Origin: Monilinia fructicola
Taxonomy: Eukaryota > Ascomycota > Leotiomycetes > Helotiales > Sclerotiniaceae
Reading direction: 5' to 3'
DNA length: 64,000 nucleotides
Assembly: GCA_008692225.1 (NCBI GenBank)
Contig: VICG01000004.1
Location: 558,501 to 622,500 of the forward strand
Positions 1 through 10,806 of the stretch are shown here, piece after piece. Within the stretch, counting starts at the first letter, position 1; the number at the start of each line of letters is the position of its first letter. Made by a program: the position numbers and the translations under genes. Below the pieces are notes generated by a model. The model had not been told where the DNA came from. It saw nothing but the letters and a program-made list of their open reading frames with translations, and did no database searches.

Positions 1-2
1 AG

Positions 3-377
3 GCCATTTCTTTTGGAGATTGGCTACAAAAACTCAGGGAGTCAGCTGCAAATGGCCAAGAAAATGAAAATCCAGCTGTGAAACTTCTGGATCACTTCGA
101 ACAGCGATACCTTCAAAGCAACAATGGTCATGGCTATAGCGGCACGGATGCTAGCGCAAGCGCGAGTGGCACTAGCAGTTCTCGAAGCAGTATCTCAGGT
201 GCTACGCCTCCAAGCAGTAAGGCTACCAGCATCAGTGATTATGAAATCATAGGAGTTACATTTGACACGAAGGCTGTTCTGAGGGACAGTAAAGTTTTGC
301 AAAGCCCACCTGATATTATTCAGGATGGATATGTGAAGCAATTCTTAAGCCAGTGGTTGAAGAAATGGGTTAAGTAA
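3..377 (+). CDS. C-terminal end of a probable NRPS-like/PKS thioester-reductase enzyme (partial)
   Basis: An open frame enters from the left edge and stops at a TAA at 375-377; the true start is outside the window. The visible 124 residues run from a SFGDWLQKLRE segment through NPAVKLLDHFEQRYL, then a Ser/Ala/Gly-rich linker (about residues 42-70), then VTFDTKAVLRDSKVL and a last helix YVKQFLSQWLKKW. The pattern 'short Trp-containing helix, NPA-KLL-FFE helix, linker, T-KAV-DS-L, Y-WL end' is what I know from the C-terminus of fungal adenylate-forming reductases and of NRPS/PKS proteins ending in an NAD(P)-dependent thioester reductase domain. No catalytic motif lies inside the window, so the assignment rests on resemblance of the tail only. 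Confidence 0.5.
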   Translation, partial: AISFGDWLQKLRESAANGQENENPAVKLLDHFEQRYLQSNNGHGYSGTDASASASGTSSSRSSISGATPPSSKATSISDYEIIGVTFDTKAVLRDSKVLQSPPDIIQDGYVKQFLSQWLKKWVK

Positions 378-2131
378 TTGAATAGATGAGTGAGTGGGTA
401 TGAAAATATGAGACTGTAATAGACAGGATGCGCAAATTTGACTTATTCTTTATGTGTAGGGGGTGCAAAATTGTTGCAGATGACGAGAATTTTCCTTTTC
501 TTCCTTTTTTGAGGGCCACCAGTGGGCCTGAGATGTAGCATCCATTTTTTTTAATCAAAACTTTATTCATTTACCATTTTGCAATAGACTTGTCAGATTC
601 TTGAAATTTTGGGAGACCTCTGGGACAAATGCTTCAGCAACTAATTTTTGAGGTGCCCTATAATTCAGCGGGTGCGGTCTAGAATTTATCACTAGTTCTG
701 CGATATTTTGTCGGCGTCTTGTAAACTTAGCGAGAACGAAAGGGTAGAGATTATATAACAAGCGCACGATCAACTACCTATTAATAGAATTAGTCAAAAA
801 CTCATACTCTAGCAGGGCGGAAATGGCACAGATAGACATGGGTCAGCTTCCAACACCAGTTCCTATTCTTGATCCATACTCAGATCATGGAGAATTCCTC
901 AACTCCACTCCATACCCGAACCTCTCGTAGTCTACACCATGAGCTAAAGCCCATACTGTGACAGCGCTCTTGTGACCATTTTGAGTGCGGAATCCAATCT
1001 CCATAGCAACCTCGGCTTTCCAACAGGTAAACCTAACCCTACTAGAATGCCATCATAAATTGATAGGAACCCACCTTCATACTTCCAAGCCTTTCTTAGA
1101 CGCTCCACTCCCATTTTCAATCTGATTCTTCGATATCCGCTTTTCACGGGCTCAGCCGTCGAAAATCGAAATGGATGCTCGCACGTGGAACGTTGGGGAT
1201 ACGTCGGAATGAGGGGAAAGGACCCAACTGATGGTTTTGGGATTCTGGGTTCGCCTCAGTCGGGTCTGGGTACGGGTCTCACGGGTTCGGCTTGCGGGTC
1301 GGGTTTGACGTGGATCTAGATGTGGATGTGGATACAGATGATTTCTTGGGGCTGGGATAAGTGTGGTGTACGCGGGGTTTGGTGGAGGGTGGCCTTAATC
1401 TGCAGGATGTACTCGGGCCATGGGCTGATTTGGAGTGAAGGGAGATTTGATGCGGGCGCTGATGTCGCTTTTTTGCAGGGGGAGCAGCGATAGGTGTTTG
1501 GCGATTGAGAGCATGCAGGTAGGATAGTTGGCGGTTTGACCTAGATGATGTGGTACGTATGGGAAATTTATTATGCTAGAGGTAGTGGGCGTATGGTTGG
1601 GTATCTAGGCACCCCGCATTCCCAGCCACCGAGTTCCGTCTCCCTCCAATGCACTCAACTAGTCCTGTTTGTTCGATATCACGGATTTGGTAATATTTGG
1701 TATGTCTACCTACAACTAAAAGAATATAAAGCGTTATAATTTAGTACTGCGATTAAAGTTGAATTATATATAAAAGTGTTCGACAAGGGTTTTACATGTA
1801 GTTCGATACCCGATGCGGTCTGCATAGGCTCAAACCGGTTGAAGGTGAACTTTGATAGTTAGTGCAATATCCAAAGATTCATCTCGAATCTTGAATAAAG
1901 AGGGAGAAATTCTTCAGTTCCGCTTCCATCCCATCGCTCTCCTTCGCTTCCTCTTCCCCCATATTCCTACTCTTCTTCACTCAATCTCAAAATAGTTCCA
2001 GGTCGAGTGCGTTGGTAGTTCAAATTTGACTTATAAATTGAACCTCGATATTCAAAGCTCGTATCCAGGTACTTCTTGAATTTTTCTTTAATCTTGCCAA
2101 AACCACATCATTATTTTCCCCTCAGCTTCTC
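378..2131. other. intergenic region, no supported gene
   Basis: Balanced composition, no long frame. A 35-codon ATG frame begins at 823 (MAQIDMGQL...) and stops at 928, but I find no clear continuation. About 1250-1340 is a G-rich tract with repeated GGGTC and GGATGTGGAT-like motifs. Confidence 0.5.
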
Positions 2132-3869
2132 CTAATACCAGAGCGCCTTATTCCAGAACAGACTCCTGTTGTTAGCCAAGCTATCATCTTGAATATAAAT
2201 CGTGTTATTGAAGACTAATTCCTGCCCAACCGAAGAAGAGTTTCCTCCATGTATAGGCCAATACAATTTGTCCTCCGGCCATAATGTATTCGGATCCCCT
2301 TTCAAGATGAAAGACACTAGATACTTTTGCATCTTCAACGCAACATCGTAGTCAATATCTGTAGTAATGACGATACCTGCACCTGCAGCAGTCGTTCCGG
2401 TTGCAGTAGTGCTATTAGTCTCAACGAGAGTGAAATTGCTGTACCAGTAGTAGTTTTGATCGGTGCCATGGGTTGCGTTGTCGAGAGCCACCATGGCGTT
2501 CCAGGTTTGATTCTTGAGGGCCGCCGTGAGAGCGAGATTATGTGCGGTGAGCTCTAAGGATTGAAGTATATCTGCGAAGCGGAGTGATTCGCTTGCATAG
2601 TCAGTTGAAGGATAGAGAAGCAGTATTTCGTCAATGACATCATTTGTAATGGAAGGAAAATAGATTCGGAGATTAGGTGGGATATCTGAGCTACTGTTCA
2701 CGCCGTTGGGTAGCCTAGTATTACTTTCGTGGAGTTCATGTGTAATGACAAGGGGGCCGGTGAAATTGTATCGTTCTTGGTAAAGTTGAGCTTCGTCTAT
2801 TTATTTTGTTCAGCCATTTACGAAAGAATGGGTGGGAAAGGGGGCTTACATGTATCAGCAATAAAGTCACCGTCTACGCGAGGTTGAAGTTTATATGAAT
2901 AGTTAGATACCAAGTTATTTGGTAACGGTGGAAAGAGTTTCGAATTCGACAGAGCGCATACATGTCAAGTGGCCACCTTTGCATCCAACTGCAGTCGATA
3001 CGTTCTGCCAGAATACCTAGGTGTTATAAGTATTTATTCGTTAGACATTGTTTTACTTAACAGCTTACTTCAGAGTGTTGATGACCAGCTCCAGGTATGT
3101 AGCCCGGGGACATGAGGTATGCTCGGGAGAAAGTCTGTTCCGCGCGACCAGCAAATTTCTGTACACAGAATACATATCAATAGTTTGTTTTTGAGGTTTG
3201 GAGAGATCATTTTCCTACAGTAATTTGGAAAATATCCGTCGAGGCACCAGCAGAAAATGCCACAGCCACTATATCTTCCGGGTTGCCACCCCAATGGGCG
3301 ATGTACTTTTTGACCCATTCATATGCATGTGCGGAATCCCACACCATTGCATTTGATGTACCACCTTCATGGTTCAGGGTCGGCCCATTAGCAAGACCTG
3401 TGAGTCCAAGTCTATAGTTGTAAGCGACGAAAATAAATTCTTTGCTCAGGGCAAAGAGAGCTTCGGGTGTAACTGCAGTCTTGCTTCCAAAAATGAATCT
3501 ACCACCATGGGTCCATACGACAACAGGAAGGCTTTTATTTGCACTATTAGCAGGTGCCCAAATATCCAGATACAAACAATCCTCGTAGGTTGCGCAATCG
3601 ACATTTGCCGGAGCTAAGGTCCCATTATTGACAATTGTCTCGACAGGAGGCCATTGCGGCTTTGCGAAACGAAGATCTCCAGTTGGTACAGCAGCGTAAC
3701 GAATATTTTGGTACTTGTAGTAGCCGATTGACTCACTACCGGCAGTAGCAGCAATGGTAGAATAGTCCAAAGTAACAGATGGCATTGAATTAGCCGTACT
3801 GTTTGCTCCGCTTGCGATAGAAACCGCTGAAGCTGCCAGGGGTAACAATAGACTTGTAATTAAATACAT
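2132..3869 (-). CDS. secreted type-B carboxylesterase, single-base frameshift in exon 3
   Basis: Alpha/beta-hydrolase of the fungal type-B carboxylesterase/lipase family, probably secreted and hydrolysing carboxylic esters. Exons on the minus strand: 3869-3219, 3158-3069, 3016-2850, 2796-2132; introns of 60, 52 and 53 nt have GT-AG ends. The protein starts MYLITSLLLPLAASAVS, a signal peptide; upstream in-frame residues from 3944 are unlikely coding. Visible motifs: EDCLYLDIWAP (the family EDCLxLN box), VVVWTHGGRFIFGS (oxyanion hole), AFSAGA (nucleophile Ser; the usual first Gly of GxSxG is Ala), LQPRVDGDF and TGPLVITHE. In exon 3 the frame after CMRSVEFETL runs into TAA at 2917-2915 while the matching continuation is one frame away. 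Removing one A of the AAA at 2918-2920 gives 523 residues, normal for the family. Either a young pseudogene or a consensus error. Product class is sure; gene state is not. Confidence 0.85.
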
Positions 3870-4893
3870 GATGGCGAAGGATTTCGCAGAAACTTGTAAA
3901 ACAAGCCTTATTGTAATGAAGCAAACGGAAACAAAGCGAAACAAAACGAAACGAAGCGAAACAGAACGAAGTTGAAGCTTGAGAAAGAGACAAATATCTT
4001 ATAAACCATCTAATTGTTAATGGGGAAAGAAAAGCGTCAGGGGAATGCCCCAACTTGGACTTCCCCTCATAAGTGGACGTGTTCACCCTCAACTTCCATT
4101 GCGGGTCACTGATCTCTAGATCATTTTGCGGGTTAGAGTTGTGGGCGATACTTGATCGGTCCGGCACGTCTCTTCCGTTGAAAATGATAATGTAAACTTA
4201 CCGTCATTCCGGGGGAGATTTGGGTCGATTGCCGGGCATCCCCATGTACACACTGTGATTCTCAGAGCGTTGTTGGTGGAATTCACAGTTTTTTAGCCCT
4301 TTGTAGCCGATGTTAATCCTCATCTTAGGTTTCTACCCCGAGACTACTGATCGTCGGAATGTAGATTAGTCGCGACGGTGATGTGCATTCCGTCCACTCG
4401 TCCACTCGTCCACTCGTCCACAATGTCTTGACATCGGAGTTCGCATCAATACCTTGGAGATTGGAATCAAGGAGTGTTCAACGAAGCCCACATTTAGGTT
4501 ACTATACGACTATGGTCATTCTGAGGCTGTAGTGCAGATCGTACTGTATGGAGTAAACCGGCTCAGGGGGAAATCTTTCTTCCATCAGTATCATCAAGCA
4601 TTCAGCTCAAGGCGAACAAACTAACAAACTGTGAACCAGAAGCGGAAGCGGAAGACTGTAGAAGTCCGGGTGGGATGTGAGGGAAACCTGTTCTAAGATG
4701 GGGTAATATCTACCAGCCACTTGTGGCGCACTCACGATCGCCGAAATTATCCCGTTCATCTCCAACCTTCAACGCTTGTTTCTGTCAGTCCCCAAAGATG
4801 CTAATTATCAGTATGTCATCCTTCATTCATCCCATCACTTACAATATCGAATATCACATTTGATATCGTTCAAGACAAAATAAAAATGGACAT
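3870..4893. other. intergenic region upstream of the carboxylesterase
   Basis: Contains short imperfect repeats: a (A)CGAAAC/AGCGAAAC tract at about 3915-3965 close to the carboxylesterase start, and four copies of GTCCACTC at about 4393-4425. No gene seen. Confidence 0.5.
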
Positions 4894-5433
4894 TCATAGA
4901 CGACGACGCTGAAACATATCACACGATCCATCCGTCCATCCAGCCAACCTGGTCATTGATTGGCTTCCAGATACTAGTGAACAAAGATCCATCTTCCAGA
5001 GCCTCAATTCCGCATTAGGAGAGTTCCAACTCTGCTCTCGATGGTACAAGCCTACATAACATTTTCTGGTCCCTCCTTTTGGGACCATTACCATCTCCAG
5101 ATAAGCTTCCAAATACACTCCGTTGCTTCCAGGGGAATATCTACTTTCGGTCAGTGGTTTCTTTAACCGTGTTTCAACTTGAGGCAGGATATTTCGATGG
5201 TATCATTAGGGCTCGATGGACGCTTGACTATCCATAGATTGTTTTCAGTCCCTTGCCGTCATGAGCTTTCGTAGCATGTAAACTTTGTTTCTACCGACGG
5301 CATTCCGGAAAGTACCGTGCAACTCATTTTGATCCATCAACCGCCACACCCGCAATATATCTGGTATGATTAACGACAATAAGGTCACAGTGAGCAAAGA
5401 AACTGTGAAAGCTCTGCCTGGTAGCTTAAACAT
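4894..5433 (-). CDS. weak hypothetical gene with N-terminal membrane anchor
   Basis: I do not recognise this. On the minus strand a frame opens at 5433 with MFKLPGRAFTVSLLTV followed by a hydrophobic stretch (LLSLIIPDIL, residues about 14-27) that would make a signal anchor; it closes at 5245. A second frame, open from about 5180 to a stop at 4894, carries YSPGSNGVYLEAYLEMVMV and a charged C-terminus ending QRRRL. One intron of roughly 80-130 nt could link the two, but I cannot fix the splice sites. Codon usage is plausible and no paralogue is in the window. It may be noise. Confidence 0.25.
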
Positions 5434-8100
5434 TTTGCCACAGTCATATTAGTCAGTAAACAGAGGCAAAACTAGTCCATTTGCGAGGACAGGGGAGTTG
5501 AATGGCCTAAAGAGCCAAGAGTTTATTTTTGATTTTGAATTGCATATATCTCTGCCAACAACAAATGTGGAGTATCTCAATGGATCTACTTCAAATTTCT
5601 ACACATTTTCAGCAGAATTCTTGCGGTCTTAAGATCGAAGACTATACCAGCCTGCAGGGTTATGAATTGGTTTTACGTTGAACAAGCTTCTACGATATCT
5701 TCGGTTCATATATAGGTGTCAAGAATGCAAAGGTTGCCCAGCGGTCAATCTTGCAGGTGAACTTGCATATATGCATGTTGAAGAACAATCACTAGAATAT
5801 GATTATTCCATAAACACGGGAATCTAGAGTCTCTAAATTATATATTGGGTCTCTCTCGACGATGATGTTTCCGTTGTAGTGCAGCATTACATTCTTTTAT
5901 CCCTCTGGATCAGGAAAGGCATTCTCATTTTCAGCGGAGAGGCGAAGGATGACCCAGACTTCTTCCTCTCATGGCATGTGTGCCACTTGAGACCCATTTT
6001 GAGGCATTTCATGTCGATGAAGGATCAATACTTATCTTCACTGGCCCGCCCACAATCACTTGTATCACCGAACTTCATTTTATCAACGGGCTTCTCGCTT
6101 TCCCAATATGTGTCATCCTGTCCATGGAAGCAGATCCTGTCACACGTTATGATAAGTTCTGTTAAAATTAACCACGAAAAATTCCGATTCCTTATCTTAA
6201 CGGTATGCGCATATTGATTGCACCTCTTTTTCGTCTGATATTATCATTATAATATAGGATACAGAGGACATGATGGGGGGCATAGAAAGAGGCATGGAAA
6301 GAGGCAAAAAGACTGCAGTTTTATGCTCGACACCAGATCTATAGGAATTTTTCTCCCGCACTCACCATGACTCTGCTTATTCTAATACCCATAGTTAAGC
6401 GAAAGTCCCTTTCTCTTCATCGAGATCTTCGATGGTTAATCCGATATTGATGTCAAAGCTTGATAGTGAGTTTTGTGCAATATAATCCGTTGTTATAATG
6501 TAATCAACGAACGAGAAGTCGATATAACGGCCCCCTAGCACTTTTGACTATTAGTATAAACTAACAATATAAACTCCTATAACCGTTTGTGAGTTACCCG
6601 CAAAGAACATTAATAGGTCTCGAATTTCTATGTTCTACTCTATCTATGTACTCGAAAATTTCGAAAGTAGATTGACTAATTTTCCACGTCCACATTTATT
6701 TTCATCATATGCAAATTGCATACAGTAATACACAATTGGATGAAACTTCGGAAAATGTGATGTAATCTAATCCGATAGATGTTTTAGTAGTACAATCCAA
6801 ACCAATACAGTTCTCCTCACTGTACGTTATAATAGTGCGATTGCGGCAGACAGTTTGTGGCGGGTAACTTTTAGGTGGAGTGTAGGGACTAATCAGCGCT
6901 TAATAATCGTTGTGAAGCGTAGAAGATTGTAACAAGCGATCGGTAGTGAGCTACCTATCAATAAGCTAAACGGTCTCAAGAGGAGTTCTCGAAACATGAT
7001 AGTCCCGTGGTTGGAAGGTTAAAGCAAATTTGTAATCTATTTCATGATATGTATGCTTCGTATGTATCTATGCTCGATTGCTGTTACACTAAAAGTGATG
7101 CAACTTTTAACGCAGCTGGAGTGGCTAATTGGGCTGATATGGGCATAATTCACTGAATGATAATTCCTAACATTCAAGGAATTCAAGGGCTCGGCTCGCT
7201 TATTTATCATAAGACTTACACCGAGGAAGTTGCTCTTCTGTTGGTGGTGGAAGATAATTAATGGGGTTAGCAATTCGTTCTTTCAGGGATAATGTGTTCT
7301 TTATCCTTGTATCATCGGTGTCTCAACAATTACCTCTCTATGAATTTACGAAGAGGCGGGATATTGGCCGAAACCATAACTAAAAAGTATGCTTTTGGTA
7401 CAATGGTTCAAGGATGAAGTCTATACCTGCACTTGCAAACTTTAATGATATCGCAGCTTTATAATTCAGCACCTCGTGTGTTGTACTTATGTTGATTCCA
7501 AAGACGAAGAAGCCAAGTTCTCTCCAAAGGACTGGAGAGGTTTTGCTGGCTATTCTTGGTATAACTTTGATCCCGCTGATAGATTTATGAGCTATTTCAT
7601 TATTCCTTCGGACTTCTTTTATGTTTCCATCTCCTCAATACATGTCGGGTGGCTCGTAGAGCAATGTCCTCAATATTATAGTGAAAGATTCTATACTCTG
7701 TTCCCACTTCTCAAATCTTTTACCAGCTATTTTGCTTTAACCTTGAGGTCTGGATATATCTCAATCTACTCTTACCACCAGCTTTACCCGCTTCTTATCT
7801 CACCATTCTCGAAAATCATTCGGGCGCTTCCTTAATCCATTCCATCTATCACTTGTAGCTGATACCTCTCCTCCTTGCGCTCTTCTCCATCTTGATCTTC
7901 ACTTTCATTAGCCAGCTGTCCAAAAGCCTGGCAAATAGTAGATAGACACAGGTAGTCTTATGCCAGAGAAGACATTTCAATCAGGTGACCTACATCCTAA
8001 CCTTAAAGGAGGAATTACTTGTCATCTTTAAATAGTTGTAGGGAGGGATTGTGTCATGATTACATACGAAGCATCTTGTCAATTGGTGTAATGATATCAA
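5434..8100. other. gene-poor region, only weak open frames
   Basis: Two overlapping plus frames at 5879-6217 and 5971-6165 and one at 7476-7835 (GTG start only) reach 64-119 codons. None has a recognisable motif, a good ATG context or splice signals. The whole stretch is mildly AT-rich and may hold decayed genes. No RNA gene seen. Confidence 0.4.
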
Positions 8101-9400
8101 TTTCACACACTTCACACATATATCCACCATCCACCAACCCCCTCCTCGTCTCCCCTATCCCAATCTAACGACTCAACACCTCAAATTACATCTCCCAACT
8201 GACAACCCCCAAACTCGTAAATCCCAATCTCCCATCCCGAACCCACAAACCAATTTCCAAATTCCAAGTTCCACTCCATCGTAGAAACCTATAAGAAATA
8301 TCACCTCCACCAATCCAACCCTACACCCCCCACGCAAAAAAGAAAAGAAAATCAAAAGCTGAAACCAACAGCACAATCACCATCACAATCCCCAGCATAA
8401 CCTCAACACCGTCCACCTTGCAGCATCCTCCAACCCGCCAACTCCCTCGACAGAAACCCCATCCGCATTCTCACAATCACACACCCCAAAAAAGAAGAAA
8501 AAGAAGAAGCCTCAATATCATAATACACGCAAGTCCCCGCCTAAAAACCCATCGCCACATCCAGATGATCTCTCCCCTCCCCTCTCCTCTTCTCTTCCCA
8601 TTCCACTCTCCGCACCCCAAAGGAGGAATTCCACCACGCACATCATCCCTCTTCCCCGCCCCCTCTCCCTATCAATTTCCCTCCATCAAAACCTCCCTCT
8701 ATACCACCCCCCCTTTCATCCCCAAGCGCCCCCTCCCTCCGCAACAACCCGTATCAATGCCGCATGACCCACAATCAAGAACCACCAACCCGCCCGACCA
8801 AAGAAGGGAAACCACACTAAAGAAAGAACAGGACTGAAGTAAAGCAAAAAGATGGCTTCAAAAAACTGGAAGGAGAATGTTATATATATATATATATAAA
8901 CTGCTTTCCTCTCCCCTGCTCTCCGCCCCCCTTCCCCCCCTTACCACCCCCATGCCAAACTCCTACCATCATATACATATATATCCACATACATATATAT
9001 ACATATATATATATATACGCATACCCGTACACCCCCAATGAGCCCCCCCTCCCCCTCCCTCCCATCCACCGCGCTTCTCCAAGATCCCAAGATCCCAAAA
9101 TCCCAATTCCCAATTCCCAATTCCCAATTCCCAAAACTATAAATAACACAACGAATCAACAAATCACCAAACCTGCATTTCCATCCTCACATCACACATC
9201 CTCACATCCCCACATCTCCACATCTCCACACCCACACCCACACCCACATATAAAAAAAGAATTCCCATCACGACCGCCGCCGCCCTCCCATCACCCTCCC
9301 CATCACTCCACTCATCCATCCATCCATCCATCCATCCATCCATCCATCCATCCATCCATCCATCCATCCATCCACCCCCCTCAGTATTTCCTCAGTATTT
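8100..9400. repeat. strand-asymmetric pyrimidine/C-rich low-complexity tract
   Basis: The plus strand is rich in C and poor in G for about 1.3 kb, with runs such as CCCCCC, repeated CCCAATTC at about 9094-9133, TA-type microsatellites at 8882-8900 and 8966-9018, and (CCAT)n at 9311-9373. Open frames here are proline/histidine-rich artefacts of composition. Confidence 0.7.
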
Positions 9401-10071
9401 CCTCTCTCAGCTAGCGCCGAAGCGAGGAGTATGATGCGGGAGAGGCGATGATTGATGAGGATGGGAGAAGGGAAGGGAGATGAGATGAGATGCGATGAGA
9501 TGAGATGAGATGCAGTAATATTGATATGTATGGCTACATATATGGATCTATACACACACAACACACACGCGCAGGCAGGCAGGCAGGCAAGCAGAAAGAC
9601 AAGCAGAAAGACAAGTGATGAGATGAACCTGTAATCCACGTGCTTGATTATTCAAGGGGAGGACGGATGTATGTGTATTGGATATGATAATGAATCATAT
9701 TGAAGAAGAAGAAGAAGAAGAAGAAGAAGAAGAAGAAGAAGAAGAAGAAGAAGAAGAAGAAGAAGAAGAAGAAGAAGAAGAAGAAGAAGAAGAAGAAGAA
9801 GAAGAAGAAGAAGAAGAAGAAGAATGTAACTAACTACTACTCGGTACCCCTTCCCCTTTTCTTCTCAATCTCTCCCTGTCACTAACTCATCATAAGACCT
9901 CGCATCCAAAGAAATTGTTGTATAAAAGGAAATCGTTTCATTTCTCATCTCTCGTTTTTCATCTCTCGTAGCTAATTTTTGACACTGCAGCGCTTTTCCG
10001 GAACCCGTCATCATAACTTCATCATCTCAAACATGTCACTCAAACCCAAGACCTAACCTCACCCCCAACAT
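9401..10071. repeat. microsatellite cluster including a 123-bp (GAA)n array
   Basis: (GAGAT)n-like tract at about 9478-9513, (GCAG)n at 9571-9590, and a perfect (GAA)41 array at 9702-9824. The array makes a poly-lysine frame that is not a gene. The right part (9830-10071) is the region downstream of the HAD gene. Confidence 0.85.
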
Positions 10072-10806
10072 CTAATTCTCCAATCCCCCATTTTGAATCT
10101 TCTCCAAAATCCCCTTGAACTCTCTCCAATCCTTCATCAAAATCTTAGCACCCGCTTCCAACAAAACTCCTTCCATCTTCTTTTGTTCATGAGCTTCATA
10201 ACTCCCCACATAGCCGACGGTAAAAAATTCCTGCTCTAACTGCAGCAGTAGCACCACTTCTACTATCTTCAATCGCCACACATTCCTGTGCTTTAACACC
10301 CAACTTCTCCATGGCATGGAGATAAACCGCAGGATCCGGCTTGGACGTTGGTTTAGGCAAACTAGTTGCAGCACTGTAGATTTCATCACCAAAATATTTT
10401 TGCTGTCCAACCTTCTCCACACACTCGCTTTAACTCTTCTCAAAGCACTCGAGGAAACGACCGCCATCTTATATGTCCCCTCTTTCTCAAGTCGCGCAAG
10501 CTCTTCATCAACCCCATCACACGGTTTCAAAGCAGCCTTAAGTTTCGCAATCACTTTATCCTCTTCCTTGCTCACGTAACTCTCCAATTCCGCATCATCC
10601 ATCTCATAATTATACTTAGCTTTGAGACTTCCTATCATGCCACGAAAGTTTTGACCAACGAATTCAGCAAGGAGTTGTGGACCGGTATAACGATCCGCGA
10701 TACCTCGGGCAGAAAGGATTTCATTTGCGAGATCAGCACAAGCTTCAAAAGCGAGGGATTCCGATAGGACAAGAGTGTTGTCACAGTCGAAAAGAAGTGT
10801 AGTTAT
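10072..10806 (-). CDS. HAD-superfamily phosphatase (beta-PGM/DL-haloacid dehalogenase type), main exon, two micro-duplications
   Basis: Haloacid-dehalogenase fold phosphohydrolase; the sugar- or organo-phosphate substrate is unknown. The exon begins after a CTCTAG acceptor (minus strand, 10808-10807) with ITTLLFDCDNTLVLSES, giving motif I DxDxT. Motif II is VVSSSA, motif III lies in LPKPTSKPDPAVYL, and motif IV is CVAIEDSRSGATAAVRAGI. These sit in two frames: after RRVKASV the frame shifts at the CACACAC on the plus strand (10418-10424, one extra AC), and it shifts back at the A6 run 10222-10227 (one extra A), followed by TVGYVGSYEAHEQKK to the stop at 10072. The two changes sum to +3, so the ends are in register and only the catalytic middle is garbled. 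Removing them leaves 243 residues. The first coding exon is not resolved; an ATG at 11121 is the best candidate, across an intron carrying (ATGTGG)n. Confidence 0.8.
   Translation of the reverse strand: MTTLLFDCDNTLVLSESLAFEACADLANEILSARGIADRYTGPQLLAEFVGQNFRGMIGSLKAKYNYEMDDAELESYVSKEEDKVIAKLKAALKPCDGVDEELARLEKEGTYKMAVVSSSALRRVKASVWRRLDSKNILVMKSTVLQLVCLNQRPSRILRFISMPWRSWVLKHRNVWRLKIVEVVLLLQLEQEFFTVGYVGSYEAHEQKKMEGVLLEAGAKILMKDWREFKGILEKIQNGGLEN

Noticed and set aside
8418..8837. 139-codon Pro/His-rich frame
   Set aside because: Composition artefact of the C-rich tract.
9700..9885. Poly-lysine frame
   Set aside because: (GAA)n microsatellite.
10196..10420. Separate 74-codon minus gene
   Set aside because: It is the frame-shifted middle of the HAD phosphatase (motifs III and IV).
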